In this document: one piece after another, positions 35,101-45,504 of the stretch
Position numbering within the stretch: the first letter of the stretch is position 1
Layout of the letters: every line of letters begins with the position of its first letter
Assembly: GCA_009193035.1 (NCBI GenBank)
Contig: SWDT01000120.1
Span: forward strand, 124,001 to 188,000
Origin: Halicephalobus mephisto
Taxonomy: Eukaryota; Nematoda; Chromadorea; Rhabditida; Panagrolaimidae
DNA: 64,000 nucleotides
Reading direction: 5' to 3'
Translations under genes and position numbers: made by a program
Notes under the pieces: model-generated
Told to the model about the DNA's origin: nothing
Databases searched by the model: none
The model's input: only the letters and a program-made list of their open reading frames with translations

Positions 35101-38100
35101 CGACTTCGACCACGACCACCCGCTCCAAAATCGAGATCGTCCATTCCTATATCATCGTTATCTAACACTAAAAATCAACGTTTATAAACAACTTCAAAAC
35201 CAATCAACTCACAATTTTGATCGGCAAATTGAGACCGAAACGAACCAGTAATGTCCCCAAGATTTCCTAAACTAGATCCAGATCGAGCCAGTTTCAGCAT
35301 CTCCAAGGCAGATTTGTTGACCATAACGTTGTCAATAATGACAGATTGATTCATGACATCATCTAAATTCAAATGATCAATAGCATTATCACAAAAACCA
35401 TATATGAATTTTCGTAAAATGATCTTAAGAAGAATTTAGAAGTTTTGGGAACCAAAGTAGTTCAAAATTTCAGTTTTTCATGATTATTTCGCAATCAGTA
35501 TTTTCGAACTATGTTATTTTTAGATTAGAACCCTTTAGGATATATGAAATACAAAACCTTCGAAAATTAACCTCCATATATCACCCATAAATATCCTAAA
35601 ACTCGTAACTACTCCCGAAATATCTCGTCGGAAATTTTTTGCTACAAAAATTAAACTTACTGTAATCAGTGTTTGCTCTTGGTCTGCAAAGAGAGCATCT
35701 AAACGCGTTTTCATATGCAGTTTCGAGTTGTTCTTCTGTCGTTAAGTCTTCACAAGCTCCGTGGAACCATCTGGAGCAATGCTGACATCTAATCATTAAG
35801 TCACCCGTTTGATATAATTTGTGGCACTTGGGACATTTTCTCAGAGAATGACAAGGTTCACAAAGGCCCTGAAGTCTCTGCAAGTCAAGACCAGCTTGTA
35901 CCTGCTTGTTGCATCTCCTGCAAGTTGCGCACCAATGACATCTCCATGAACCTGTTGGAATTTTGTCCAATTTAGGTTCAAGACAGTAAGTATGAAATGC
36001 AACATCGCATTCATCACAAAGTAGAAGATTTGACTCATCTGCTCCATCTCCGCAAGCTTCGCACACTGTACATTGAAGACATCTCCATCCTCGTTTAATA
36101 ATCGTCTTGTTCAATTTGTCATGCATATTGACACAGTAGGAATGGTACGTCTGACAGCAACTCATACAGGACATCATGGTGGCTTCCGAATCCCTCCCGA
36201 TACTGCCGCATATCAGACACATAGGAGCCATACAAACAAACGGATTATCCGAACTGCTCACAATTGCCGTTCTGATATAATCATTCTCATCCGGTTGTCT
36301 AGTTTTAGGCTCATCCGGGTCATTAGTTTCTTCACTTTCTCGTCGAGTCGACGCTATGGATTGAATAAACGACATCCTATTAGTCGCTCTGAAAATTGCA
36401 ATTTTCACACAAAATTTTCAATTTTCTCCTAATTTTTAACTTATAAATTCTCAACTTCGATATATATCACTTTTACATTTAACGTACTTCCCGAAACTAT
36501 ATATCACTTTTATAATTTTCAGAAAATTCCCTATAACATTTCTGTTTTTTACTTTTTAATTTTTTTTAAATTTCTTCTATATCAATTTTTATATTAAAAA
36601 AATTCTCTTATATCGATTTTTATACTAAAAAAATTTTTTATATCGATTTTTATATTTTTAAAATTTTTTTATATCAATTTTTATATTTTTTAAAATGTAC
36701 AAACCTTGGTCTACGAGATCGTGCTGTATTCGCCGACTTCCCTTTGCCCTTGACACTAGGCTTGCGCCTTTCGTTGCCACCTTTGCCGAGATGGGCGTAT
36801 GATAACCCTGAGGGTTTGCCACCTGAACGAGTTTTCATCGAGCTCTGTCGCGCAGCAGTTCGTTTGCTTTCTTTTGATCCATTATTTTTGGATTTACTGC
36901 CAGATTCTTTCAGTATTTTTCTGGATCTAAAAAATAAATTTTATTTAAAAAAGATAAATTTTTCTCAACACGAATTTCTAGAAGTTTTCCGAAAACAGTC
37001 CATGTGATAATTTCCGTTTCGCATTGGAGCTATTTCGTAATCAATCATTAAAAAATCATGATTTTTTATGGAATTATTCCGGAGTGAATTTTTAAAATTT
37101 TCTAAAAACGAATGTCAAATTTAAACTCTGAGTGACGATTTCGTAATCAACGATGTAAAAAACATGAATTTTTTAGAAAATTTCCTGCGTGCGAATTTGA
37201 AAAACTTAAAAATACATAGTAGTGTAAAATTTCAGTTTTGCATGGTTATTTCGCAATCAATTATATAAATTACAAAAACCATATATGGAATTTTCGTAAT
37301 ATGATCTTAAGAAGAATTTAGAAGTTTTAGGAACCAAAGTGGTTCAAAATTTCAGTTTTTCATGATTATTTCGTAATCAGTATTTTCGAACTATGTTATT
37401 TTTAGATTAGAACCCTTTAGGATATATGAAATACAAAACCTTCGAAAATTAACCTCCATATATCACCCATAAATATCCTAAAACTCGTAACTACTCCCGA
37501 AATATCTCGTCGGAAATTGTTATAAAAGTAAAATAAATATTGCGGAATTCTCCCGACATGGATTTTGTAAATTGTTCAGGTACGAGAATTATGAAACTTA
37601 CGAAGGCGGCCGAGAATCGTCGTTTTCACTCGTTGGCGATCCCTCTGTTCTCGCCGGAGATCCTCGATTGCTCGTTCCGAGACCAGTGGAAGAAGCAGGA
37701 GAATGCATTTCACTATTGGCCATTGAGATTTCGTCATCAATTGATGACGTAAAACTAGAACCAGTAGGTATTTGAGGTGGTAATTCGCCTATATCGAAGT
37801 CAGTGTTAATAACCGGTGGAACGGAATACTTCTGACTCGGACCAGGCGGAACAGATGCTTTTCTCGGTTGTGGAGTTGTCACCGGGGTAGAAGTGGAGGA
37901 GTTCGTCGTGCTGGAGCTCGGGGTTCCTGTCTGGGCCGTGGGACTCATCGTCGTTCCGCTAGAGGCGCTGTTCGACAACGCTTGTCTCCTCGTCACTGGT
38001 CTTTCTGAATTCCCGATTTCAGATTCTCCAAAGCCTTCTTCGTTTTCCGCCTGAGTCGATGTCCCTGGAAAAACCGAGTGTTTCCGACAAGAAGGACACA

Positions 38101-38554
38101 AGTATTGGTTGTCTTTCGTCATCAAAGAAGTTGAACAATTCGTGTGAACAGATCTAGGAAATTGAAAATTATGTTTTTAAAATTGGAAATATTTACTTTT
38201 TGCACCCCACACAAAGAAGACCTTCATTGGGGGACTTGATCGGGGTCAAACACTGATGACATGTGGACTTCCCGCCGTTTTCGGCCTTTATCGAGCCAGG
38301 ATTTGACGGTTTCCTCGACGGAACCCCGTTTTGCTGAACAGTAGTCGAACTCGTGCATGATCTTGTCCTGTCAATTTCCGATTTTTAATTTTCATATATG
38401 AAAACCCTTACGGTTGAAGTCTAGCAGTGATGTTTTCTAACCTCCTAGCTTTCTGAACACCTGTACCATTAAACCTGGCGGAGTTTTGGCTCGTTGAGCC
38501 AGTAGATCTGACTGAATAATCTCCAACCATAGTCGTTGTTGGGGATGCCTCCAT
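29186..38554 (-). CDS. set-16: SET-16, MLL3/MLL4 (KMT2C/D)-type histone H3K4 methyltransferase
   Basis: Fourteen exons: 38554-38412, 38367-38197, 38153-37602, 36926-36705, 36388-35661, 35362-35213, 35167-34601, 34465-33651, 33360-30925, 30868-30344, 30295-30088, 29987-29704, 29543-29325, 29278-29186. All junctions keep phase; the sum is 2370 residues. In order: a CXXC pair region in exons 2-3 (CHQCLTPIK, CVGCKK), a triple PHD cluster in exon 5 (about residues 415-600), an acidic stretch, an HMG box in exon 8 (LYANMEYPHLKTEFPNW), a long Ser/Thr/Pro-rich and acidic exon 9 ending in an extended PHD (CAFCNEIGDG to CAYRTSCKFM), FYRN and FYRC in exon 10, and SET plus post-SET at the end (YVGEIIRSE, RYINHSCDPNC, CLCGAPNC). 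This is the KMT2C/D architecture. The catalytic NHSC and post-SET cysteines are intact. The start ATG at 38554 is the first in-frame Met; an upstream exon cannot be excluded. Introns 4 and 5-6 share a near-identical segment. Confidence 0.93.
35391..35636. repeat. Intronic segment duplicated at 37272-37518
   Basis: Lies inside the set-16 intron 35363-35660. Matches 37272-37518 in the same orientation with four substitutions and one 1-bp indel by eye; the last 130 bp or so are identical. Confidence 0.9.
37272..37518. repeat. Second copy of the set-16 intronic duplication
   Basis: Lies inside the set-16 intron 36927-37601. Upstream in the same intron (36990-37270) are older, diverged ATTTCGTAATCAA-type units, so this copy sits in its own repeat family and is the likelier source. 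Confidence 0.9.
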
Positions 38555-38854
38555 TTCATTCAGGCAATTGTTCCATATCTTTTGATTTAAAAGTTATGGC
38601 CTGCACCCTGAAACTTACTTTCTAAATTAAATTAGAAGGAAATTCTTCTGCAAATTCAAAAATGCGCGCGAACGATATATGACTACCGAAAGTCTGACAC
38701 GATGAAAATATTGATGTGGCACTGTAATAAAAAAATTTTCCTCCACAATGAGCTTCCATAGGATGAGTCTGTCATAGTGGTACTATAATCGGGTACATTT
38801 ACATCGATTAGATATTTAAATTTGGACCTACAGTATGGGAGGTGAAAAGTGCTC
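38555..38854 (-). promoter_or_regulatory. Upstream region of set-16
   Basis: Immediate 5' flank. No TATA box seen. Short inverted or repeated motifs begin only at about 38855. Confidence 0.25.
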
Positions 38855-39160
38855 GGCGCGAGAGGACAGAAAGGAAATGCGTGCGTCTGGTACATCCACC
38901 ACGGGCAAAGAAAGAGAAAACGGACCGACCACAAAACGTGCGTCCTTCAATGTTCCCTTTCTGCCATCTTGTCAGGGGACGCACATTGCATAACTTGCAC
39001 ACCGGACCGACCACAGAGCGTGCGTCCTTCAATGTCCTCTCCTTGGCATCTTGTCAGGGGACGCACAGGGCATGGCTTATACGACGGACTGACTACAGAA
39101 ACGTGCGTCTTTCCGCCATCTCGTCGAGAGGACGCACACTGCGTAAGTCACATGACGCTT
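38855..39160. repeat. GC-rich repeat of about 80 bp with GTGCGTC / GACGCAC ends
   Basis: Three units: each begins with a GACCGACCACA-like box and GTGCGTCCTTCAATGT (about 38925, 39005 and 39086) and ends with GGACGCACANNGC. The opening GTGCGTC and closing GACGCAC are reverse complements, so each unit can fold. Composition differs sharply from the AT-rich surroundings, which creates long open frames on both strands that are not genes. Confidence 0.75.
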
Positions 39161-39162
39161 CT

Positions 39163-39420
39163 GCGCTGCGTTAAAGGTAAAAAATCCACCAGATACATAA
39201 TACTCAGGATATCCACCGTAATTTAACTGATATTTAATTTTAAAAGTGGTAATTTTATTATTATATGCATTCAAAGGTAAAAATGCTGATCCCCTACGAT
39301 GTTTGTCTGGAGTCTTTTCCGCAAACAATGGCCGTACAGACATCGAAGATGGACAAACTTTCCACAGTGCGAAAAGATTTGCCGCTCTCTTTTTAGAGGG
39401 ACTGGTAAACTAAATTGTGG
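39163..39420 (-). other. Possible orphan exon
   Basis: After a TTTAG acceptor at about 39410 the minus strand stays open for 80-odd codons with gene-like content: FTSPSKKRAANLFALWK, then MSVRPLFAEKTPDKHRRG, then YQLNYGGYPEYYVSGGFF. No start, donor or neighbour exon could be fixed. It might be an upstream exon of set-16, a fragment of another gene, or chance. Confidence 0.2.
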
Positions 39421-39469
39421 AAAGCTAGAAATTCTGCATATTGCCATCAGCAATCGAAAACCGAACAAT

Positions 39470-39960
39470 ATATTATACAAAATCCATATATCAGAAATAA
39501 TTATCCATATATCAAGGAAATAATTAACATATCAGAGAGAAAAATCTATATGTCGAAAAACAATTTATATCGAAAATTTAATCCATGTATTTGTAAAGTA
39601 ATTATTCATATATTAGAAAGAAATATTCACATTGAATAAGATTATTCATATATAAAAAAAATTTACATATCAAAAACATTTACATATCAAAGAAGATAAT
39701 TTATAAAAAATAATTCATATATCAAAAAAACTTACATATCAAAGAAGATAATTTATATATCAAAAAGTAACCCATGTATTTATAAAATAATCATCCATAT
39801 ACAAAATATAATTATTAATTTGCGAAAAATAAAAATTGATATATCAGGAAATTTATAAAAAAATTGATATATCGAAAATAATAATTTTTATATATCGAAA
39901 ATAATAATTTTTATATATCGAAAATAATTACTCCTTTATTGGAAAAAACCATATATAAAC
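39470..39960. repeat. Low-complexity ATATATCAAAAA-type repeats
   Basis: Many short imperfect units of AATTCATATATCAAAAAA, TTTACATATC and AATAATTTTTATATATCGAA. No gene. Confidence 0.7.
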
Positions 39961-40249
39961 TATTTAATACATCACAAAAATATAACGAAATTTAAATTTA
40001 AAAACTAAATGAAATATTTTTAAAATTACTCGAAATTTATTTTTTTATTTTTAAAGTTATTTTAATTTTTTAAATAAATTTTTCATAATTTTAAAATTTT
40101 CGGAAATAATTTTTTTTAAAATAGACGAAATGAAATTTAGGAATTAAATTTTATTACTTTTTTTATTATAAAAAATAAAAAATTGTTTACTGCCACGGAT
40201 CCCAAGGATTGAGTCAAGGCTGAGGTTCCCATTTCGTATCTTTGACCAA

Positions 40250-40500
40250 AACTGTCGAATTTTTGGAATTTTCGATTTTTAAATTTAAATTAATTCGATT
40301 AAAATTCGAATATTTATATTTTCGATCTTATATTAATTTAGTTAAAATCAGAATTTTTCGATTTTTAAATTTAAATTAATTCGATTAAAATTCGAATATT
40401 TATATTTTCGAATTTAAATTAATTCGGTTGAAATTCGAATATTTATATTTTCGAATTGAACTATTTCAATCCGAATTCGAACTTTTCGATTTTCGATTTA
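40250..40500. repeat. Short AT repeat with TTCGA boxes
   Basis: Three units of about 57-110 bp with AATTAATTCGATTAAAATTC, GAATATTTATATTTTCG and GATTTTTAAATTTAAATTAA. A short unique stretch at 40190-40250 precedes it. Confidence 0.7.
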
Positions 40501-40679
40501 AAAGTTCGAAAATCGAGAGTTCTGTCCTTGACACCAGTGTTTCATCAGTTAATGTTTTTTCGAATTAGTTGCTTCGATTTTTACGAAAATAATATTTTTC
40601 CATCTTGTGAACATCTCAATAAAAATCGTCCAAATTATCTTTTGCAAAATTCAATAAAATAAAAATTTCAGAAAATTTT

Positions 40680-40990
40680 GAACTAAAAATCATCTGAATT
40701 AACTTTTTTACAAAATTTAAAAATTTATTTTTATATAAAAATTATATTTTTTTAAAATTTATTTTTTATAATAAAAATTATATTTTTTAAAAATTTATTT
40801 TTATAAAAAAAATTATATTTAAAAAAATTTATTTTTCATATAAAAATTATATTTTTTTAAAATTTATTTTTTATAAAAAAAATTATATTTAAAAAAATTT
40901 ATTTTTCATATAAAAATTATATTTTTTTAAAATTTATTTTTTATAAAAAATTCTGAATTTTTAAAAATTTGTTTTTTTATATAAAAATTT
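40680..40990. repeat. AT-only tandem repeat of about 40 bp
   Basis: Units of AAAATTATATTTTTTTAAAA followed by TTTATTTTTTATA, six or more copies. Confidence 0.8.
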
Positions 40991-41164
40991 CAAATTTTTC
41001 ATTAAAAATCACCAAAATACTCCGTGTCTACAGTGAATATTATCAGCGTTTTGGCAGTAGCTCAACTTCCATCTGATAATTGTTATCAAACAAAAAATTA
41101 CTGTATCGAAATTAATAAAATGATCGATTTCGAAAATTTGAATTGAATTTTCACAAACAATTAA

Positions 41165-41610
41165 ATAAATCAACTTGTCCGAATATTGCAAGCAACCTGC
41201 AGATTTAATTTTGATGCTGACTTATGTTCTTGAATGTTACAAGCAACCTGCGGACTTTGATGTTAATTCATCTTAATGAACTTTACAAACAAGGTACAGT
41301 TTTTATTTTCACGTCAACCTAATTATCTGGAAGGTGCAAGCAACCTGCGGAGTTTGATGTTAATTCATCTTCAGAAACTTTACAAACAACCTGCAAATTT
41401 CACTTCGGTGTTAATTCATCTTAATGAACTTTATAAACAACCTGCAGATTTCACTTCGGTGTTAATTCATCTTAATGAACTTTATAAACAACCTGCAGAT
41501 TTCACTTTGATGTCAACCTAATTATCTGGAAGGTGCAAGCAACCTGCGGACTTCGGTGTTAATTCATCTTAATGAACTTTACAAACAACCTGCAAATTTC
41601 ACTTCGATGT
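41165..41610. repeat. Tandem repeat with AGCAACCTGCGGA / AACAACCTGCAAATT
   Basis: Seven units of 55-70 bp. The recurring order is GTTAATTCATCTTAATGAAC, TTTACAAACAACCTGC, then RRATTTCACTTCGGT, and a variant starts CTAATTATCTGGAAGGTGCA. Its left end (41170-41210), in minus sense, resembles the fragment at 28225-28290, so the array may have grown from a piece of that sequence. Confidence 0.8.
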
Positions 41611-42544
41611 CGACTTCTTTATGAATTTTATCCCAAATAAATTGAAAATCAATTATTCTAAAAATCAATTTTCGATTTTATTAAAATATTTTAGAATTAA
41701 TTTGAATAAAAATTAATTATTGAAGAATTTAATTTATCTGAAATAATTGAATAAATTTAGAATATTATTTCGTTACAAAAATATCGAAAAACAACTACTA
41801 ATTCGATTTTTAAAGTTCAATTTTATTTTTAAAACAAATATGTCAAATATCAAAGTTCTTCAAAAATGAAAATAAACGAAATTTAAAACGAATTTTTGGC
41901 ATTTGTCCAGGATCATTTTTGAAAAACATCAAAAAAGTTCAAAAATGAAATTTTAATTTTATTTTTTTTAAACTTTAATTAAAAATTTTTTAATTTTAAT
42001 TTTAAAAAAAATTATTTAATTTTTTAATTTTTAGTTTTTTAAAGATTTTTAAATTTTAATTTTTAAAAAAATTATTTAATTTTTCAAATTTTAGTTTTTT
42101 AAAAATTTATTTTTATTTTAAAAATTCATTTTTATTCAATTTAATTTTTTTGAAACTAATGTCGTCACTTTTCTATTTTTGGTATTTCGAACTTGAAGGT
42201 TAAATTACATCTACAAAATTGAGGATAAATTAATTAGTTTTAAAACAATACAGTTTTTATAATTTATGTTTTTAAAATAAAAGAATTTAATTTAGATTTT
42301 TTTCGGAATTTAAAATCATAATTTTATAAATTTAATTTGAAAAATTTCTAAAATTAAAAAAATTATTTTCGATTTTTATTAATAACTTCATATATGAAAA
42401 TTGATTCAAGAATGTAGATAAAAAGTCATATGTCCTACGTACCGTAATTTAGAAGGCTTCTGATTTATTTAAGAAGATTATGGTTCTGAAAAATGAATTT
42501 TGAAATCACTGTTGTAAAACTGACAGAAAACTAAATTAGAAAAG
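41611..42544. other. AT-rich spacer, no gene seen
   Basis: Mostly A/T runs. About 42433-42470 (GTAATTTAGAAGGCTTCTG and its surroundings) is a diverged copy of the end of the foldback element at 43253. Confidence 0.5.
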
Positions 42545-42830
42545 GAAGACTTAAAACAATAGTATGAGTATCAGGAGGATATGGAGTACTGTAGAACGTG
42601 AGTGAAAATCTCAGTTGTTGTGTGTGTTGAAAATTATTATATAGATACTAGAACAGAAACGAGATTAGAGAAAGAATATTTGAAACAATAGTATGAGTAT
42701 CAGGGGGATATGGAGTACTGTAGATCGTGAGTGGAAATCTCAGTTGTTGTGTGTGTTGAAAATTATTATATGGATACTAGAACAGAAACGAGACTAGAAA
42801 TAGAGCATATGAAGCGATAGTTTGAATATC
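42545..42830. repeat. 129-bp tandem repeat, just over two copies
   Basis: ACAATAGTATGAGTATCAGG starts units at 42557 and 42686, and a decayed third start lies at 42815 (each 129 bp apart). Units contain GATATGGAGTACTGTAGA and CTCAGTTGTTGTGTGTGTTG. Confidence 0.85.
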
Positions 42831-42836
42831 AGTGCT

Positions 42837-43170
42837 TCGTATTCTCAAAATCGGAAGTCAGAGTTCAAAGTTAAAATCATAATTTTTTGCGTTGAGAAAT
42901 TCTACATTTTTTTATTTCAACAAAATGTACTTTATCTTACGCAACTTTCCTTGATCGAGAGTTGATTTATGAGATATGTCTTAAGATGGAAAATTCAAAG
43001 TTCCGTATTATCAAAATTAAAGTTAAAGTTAAAATTATAATTTTTCGCGTTAAAACACAACTTGTTAGTCATGTTTGAATTTTAAAAATTTAATTAATTT
43101 TCAACTATCAATCTAGATAAAACAGGTTTTTTAAATGGAAAAAATTTATAAATGTTTCTTGAAACGAAAA
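42837..43170. repeat. Dispersed copy of the 165-bp repeat
   Basis: Same order and orientation as 27108-27445, including the shorter last unit and the AACACAACTTGTTAGTCATG tail. About 15.7 kb separates the two copies, with the complete set-16 gene between them. Confidence 0.85.
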
Positions 43171-43252
43171 ATTCAAATTTCACAAATCTGTCTACTAATG
43201 TACTTTCAGTGATGTTCTTTGTTTTGTATGAAATTTTTATTTTGATTGATGT

Positions 43253-44320
43253 TTAACACTCGGAGTCCCGATTGTAATTTAGAGAGCTTCTGGTAGGTTT
43301 TTAGACATCTAATCCAACCATATATAAGATTTTTGAAAATTTTTTGGTTTGTTGGAAAAAATATTAAATTGAAAGTTCATTTGTTCTCTAATTCGAAAGA
43401 TCTTAATAATCACTTTAATGATAGATCTGACAAAATAAAGTTCTATACATTAAAACCAGTAAGTTCTTAGCTATTTATTTACATATTAATTTTTATATTT
43501 TTGTATTCAATTTCTACTATTTAGGCTAGTCTTTCATTAATTATAATATTAATGAATGAATAATAATCGAAAACAAACCTATAATTGTTATCTTTGAATG
43601 TGTAATGTTGTTTTTTAAATATTTTTCAACAAAAGTTTGTTTAAAAATTAAAGAACCTATTTCATCAATATGGAATAATGTAACTGGTATCATCCTATAA
43701 AAAATAGATTTCGTCGTTTATTTCCCAAGTTCAAAAAAGAAAATCTGAGACATGATATTGGGATATTTAGAAAAATTATATTTTGTCTTAGAGTCAACAG
43801 ATATGGATGATTAATATATTATTTGATAATTATTCACCTCTCTTTTACAACAGATATGCAGATATTTTTCATAGATTCTTATCAGTTGAATTATTAAGAT
43901 TTTTCGAACTCGAGAACAAACGAACTTTCAATTTACAGTTGAATCTCAATATAAGGCACCCTCAAGGAACCGGACAAATCGTGCCTTATAACCTGGGGTG
44001 TTTTATATCGAGGGTCAAATATGACTAAAATTCCTTAAACCCGTGCCTTATAGCCTGGGGTGTTTTATATCGAGGGTCGAATATGACAAAAATTCCTTAA
44101 AATCGTGCCTTATAGCCTGGGGTGTCTTATATCGAGGGTGCGTAATAGCGAGGCCCACTGAAACCGTGCCTTATAGCCTGGGGCGTCTTATATCGAGATT
44201 CCACTGTAATAGTTTTTCCAACGAATCGAAAAATTTTCAAAAATCTTATATATGGTTGGATTAAATGTCCAGAAACCTACCAGAAGCTGTCTAAATTACA
44301 ATCGGGACTCTGAGTGTTAA
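43253..44320. mobile_element. Foldback element with long terminal inverted repeats
   Basis: The left arm (43253 to about 43430) begins TTAACACTCGGAGTCCCGAT; the right arm is its reverse complement ending at 44320. Arms match through TAGAGAGCTTCTGGTAGGTT, CCAACCATATATAAGAT and GAAAGTTCATTTGTTCTC. The right arm is split by a nested 271-bp MITE. No transposase gene is visible in the roughly 450-bp centre. Target-site duplication not identified. Confidence 0.8.
43936..44206. mobile_element. Nested pogo/Tc1-mariner-type MITE flanked by TA
   Basis: Left end CAGTTGAATCTCAATATAAG, right end the complement of CAGTGGAATCTCGATATAAG, each preceded or followed by TA (43934-43935 and 44207-44208). CAGTNGAAYCTCNATATAA is the known terminus type of pogo/Tigger-like elements. 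Inside are three or four tandem units of about 60-80 bp containing CGTGCCTTATAGCCTGGGGT. No transposase; non-autonomous. Confidence 0.85.
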
Positions 44321-45285
44321 TCCAAACATTTTTTGAATATATATTAATAATTCCAAATTACAAAACTTTTTATTTTAAAACAAATTTAAAAAGTAAATGA
44401 TATGTCGGTTTTTTATTTTGGGATCGACAAAGTTCTAAGTTTGGGACTTCTGAAATCCACAGCTGAGCGGACTTGTAGTTTGGCTTCGACTTATCCGGTG
44501 CTGATGTAAGGATGGCCATCTTTGAAAAAACCGACGACAGCAAAAAAAAATAGTGTATCGAATTTCGACAAGAGCGAAAATCAAGATCACGTCATTGATA
44601 CTGTAAAAAATGTAATTTTCCATTTTGATAAATTTCGTTTTTAATATATTAATTTCCAAAAAATTTAAATTTTATTTTCTTTAAAGTGCCTAGAATTGGT
44701 GGGAAAATTAATTGTAAAAATTCACTCAAGTGTAAGTATTTTTTTAATTCAAATTCTGAGTTATTTTTGACACCTCCACAATTCTCTCCTCCAAGAGGAA
44801 AAATAAATTAAAAAAGTTTCCTTATGACTCAAAAACAGTAACTAAGTATCAAAAACCACAAAATGTAATTATAGTAAATCTCATTATCAACCTTGACGAA
44901 TCCGGGCCTTGCCTTGGAAGCGGATATATTACTTTACTTGTTTACTAATGGATCAAGTTGGATTTTTTGACATTTTTGACTCGAAAAATATCAAATTTCC
45001 TTGACGAAGATGCAGATCAGAAAAACCACACCAATTTTTCAGGATTCTTATTTCCTGAGGAAACATCGTGCCGAACTCGGTGTGGATGTCGTTTTTGTGT
45101 GATTCTAAAATTTCGCTAATATTGTTTTTCCATAAATTGCCCACATTTATAATTTTTAGTGTTTTAATTTTGGATTATGAAGTCACTTTTAAAAAATATC
45201 AATTTCGATCGTCTTGCACATTTATTAAACGGTTCACGGTCATTTACCTTTGAAAATTTAATTATTTTTCTCCGAAAACCGACAT
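44321..45285. other. Intergenic, no supported gene
   Basis: ORFs at 44435-44659 (-) and 44953-45144 (-) have no splice or start support. 44688-44730 (+) looks like an orphan exon (acceptor TTTAAAG, then PRIGGKINCKNSLK and a GTAAGT donor), but no partner exon was found. Confidence 0.3.
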
Positions 45286-45289
45286 AGTC

Positions 45290-45420
45290 CACGGTCTTCG
45301 CAGTAAAGTAACGAGGACGCAGAAAAGTAACGGGGACGCAGAAAAGTAACAGGGAGGAGCATGTAGTCGTTGTTCGCGACTCCTCTGGCGGCTTCGGGAA
45401 CCTCTATAAATATGACGAAG
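45290..45420 (+). promoter_or_regulatory. Promoter of the neuropeptide gene: direct repeats and TATA box
   Basis: TATAAAT at 45405-45411, 94 bp before the start codon. Upstream, AAGTAACGRGGACGCAGAA is repeated (about 45303-45350), a possible transcription-factor repeat. An acceptor-like TTTCAG at 45488-45493 just before the ATG fits a spliced-leader site. Confidence 0.45.
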
Positions 45421-45504
45421 AAAAACGTCTATTTTGCGATGGCGTATTCGAGTGATCATTAACGTCAAAATTTAATTCAATTTAAAATTTCAGAAGCTTG
45501 AATT

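Noticed and set aside
38842..39226. Long ORFs on both strands over the GC-rich block
   Set aside because: Open frames exist in several frames at once because stop codons are rare in GC-rich repeats; no splice sites, start context or domain.
44688..44730. Exon-like 43-bp block (PRIGGKINCKNSLK) with acceptor and donor
   Set aside because: No partner exon in phase within several kb; short blocks like this arise by chance.
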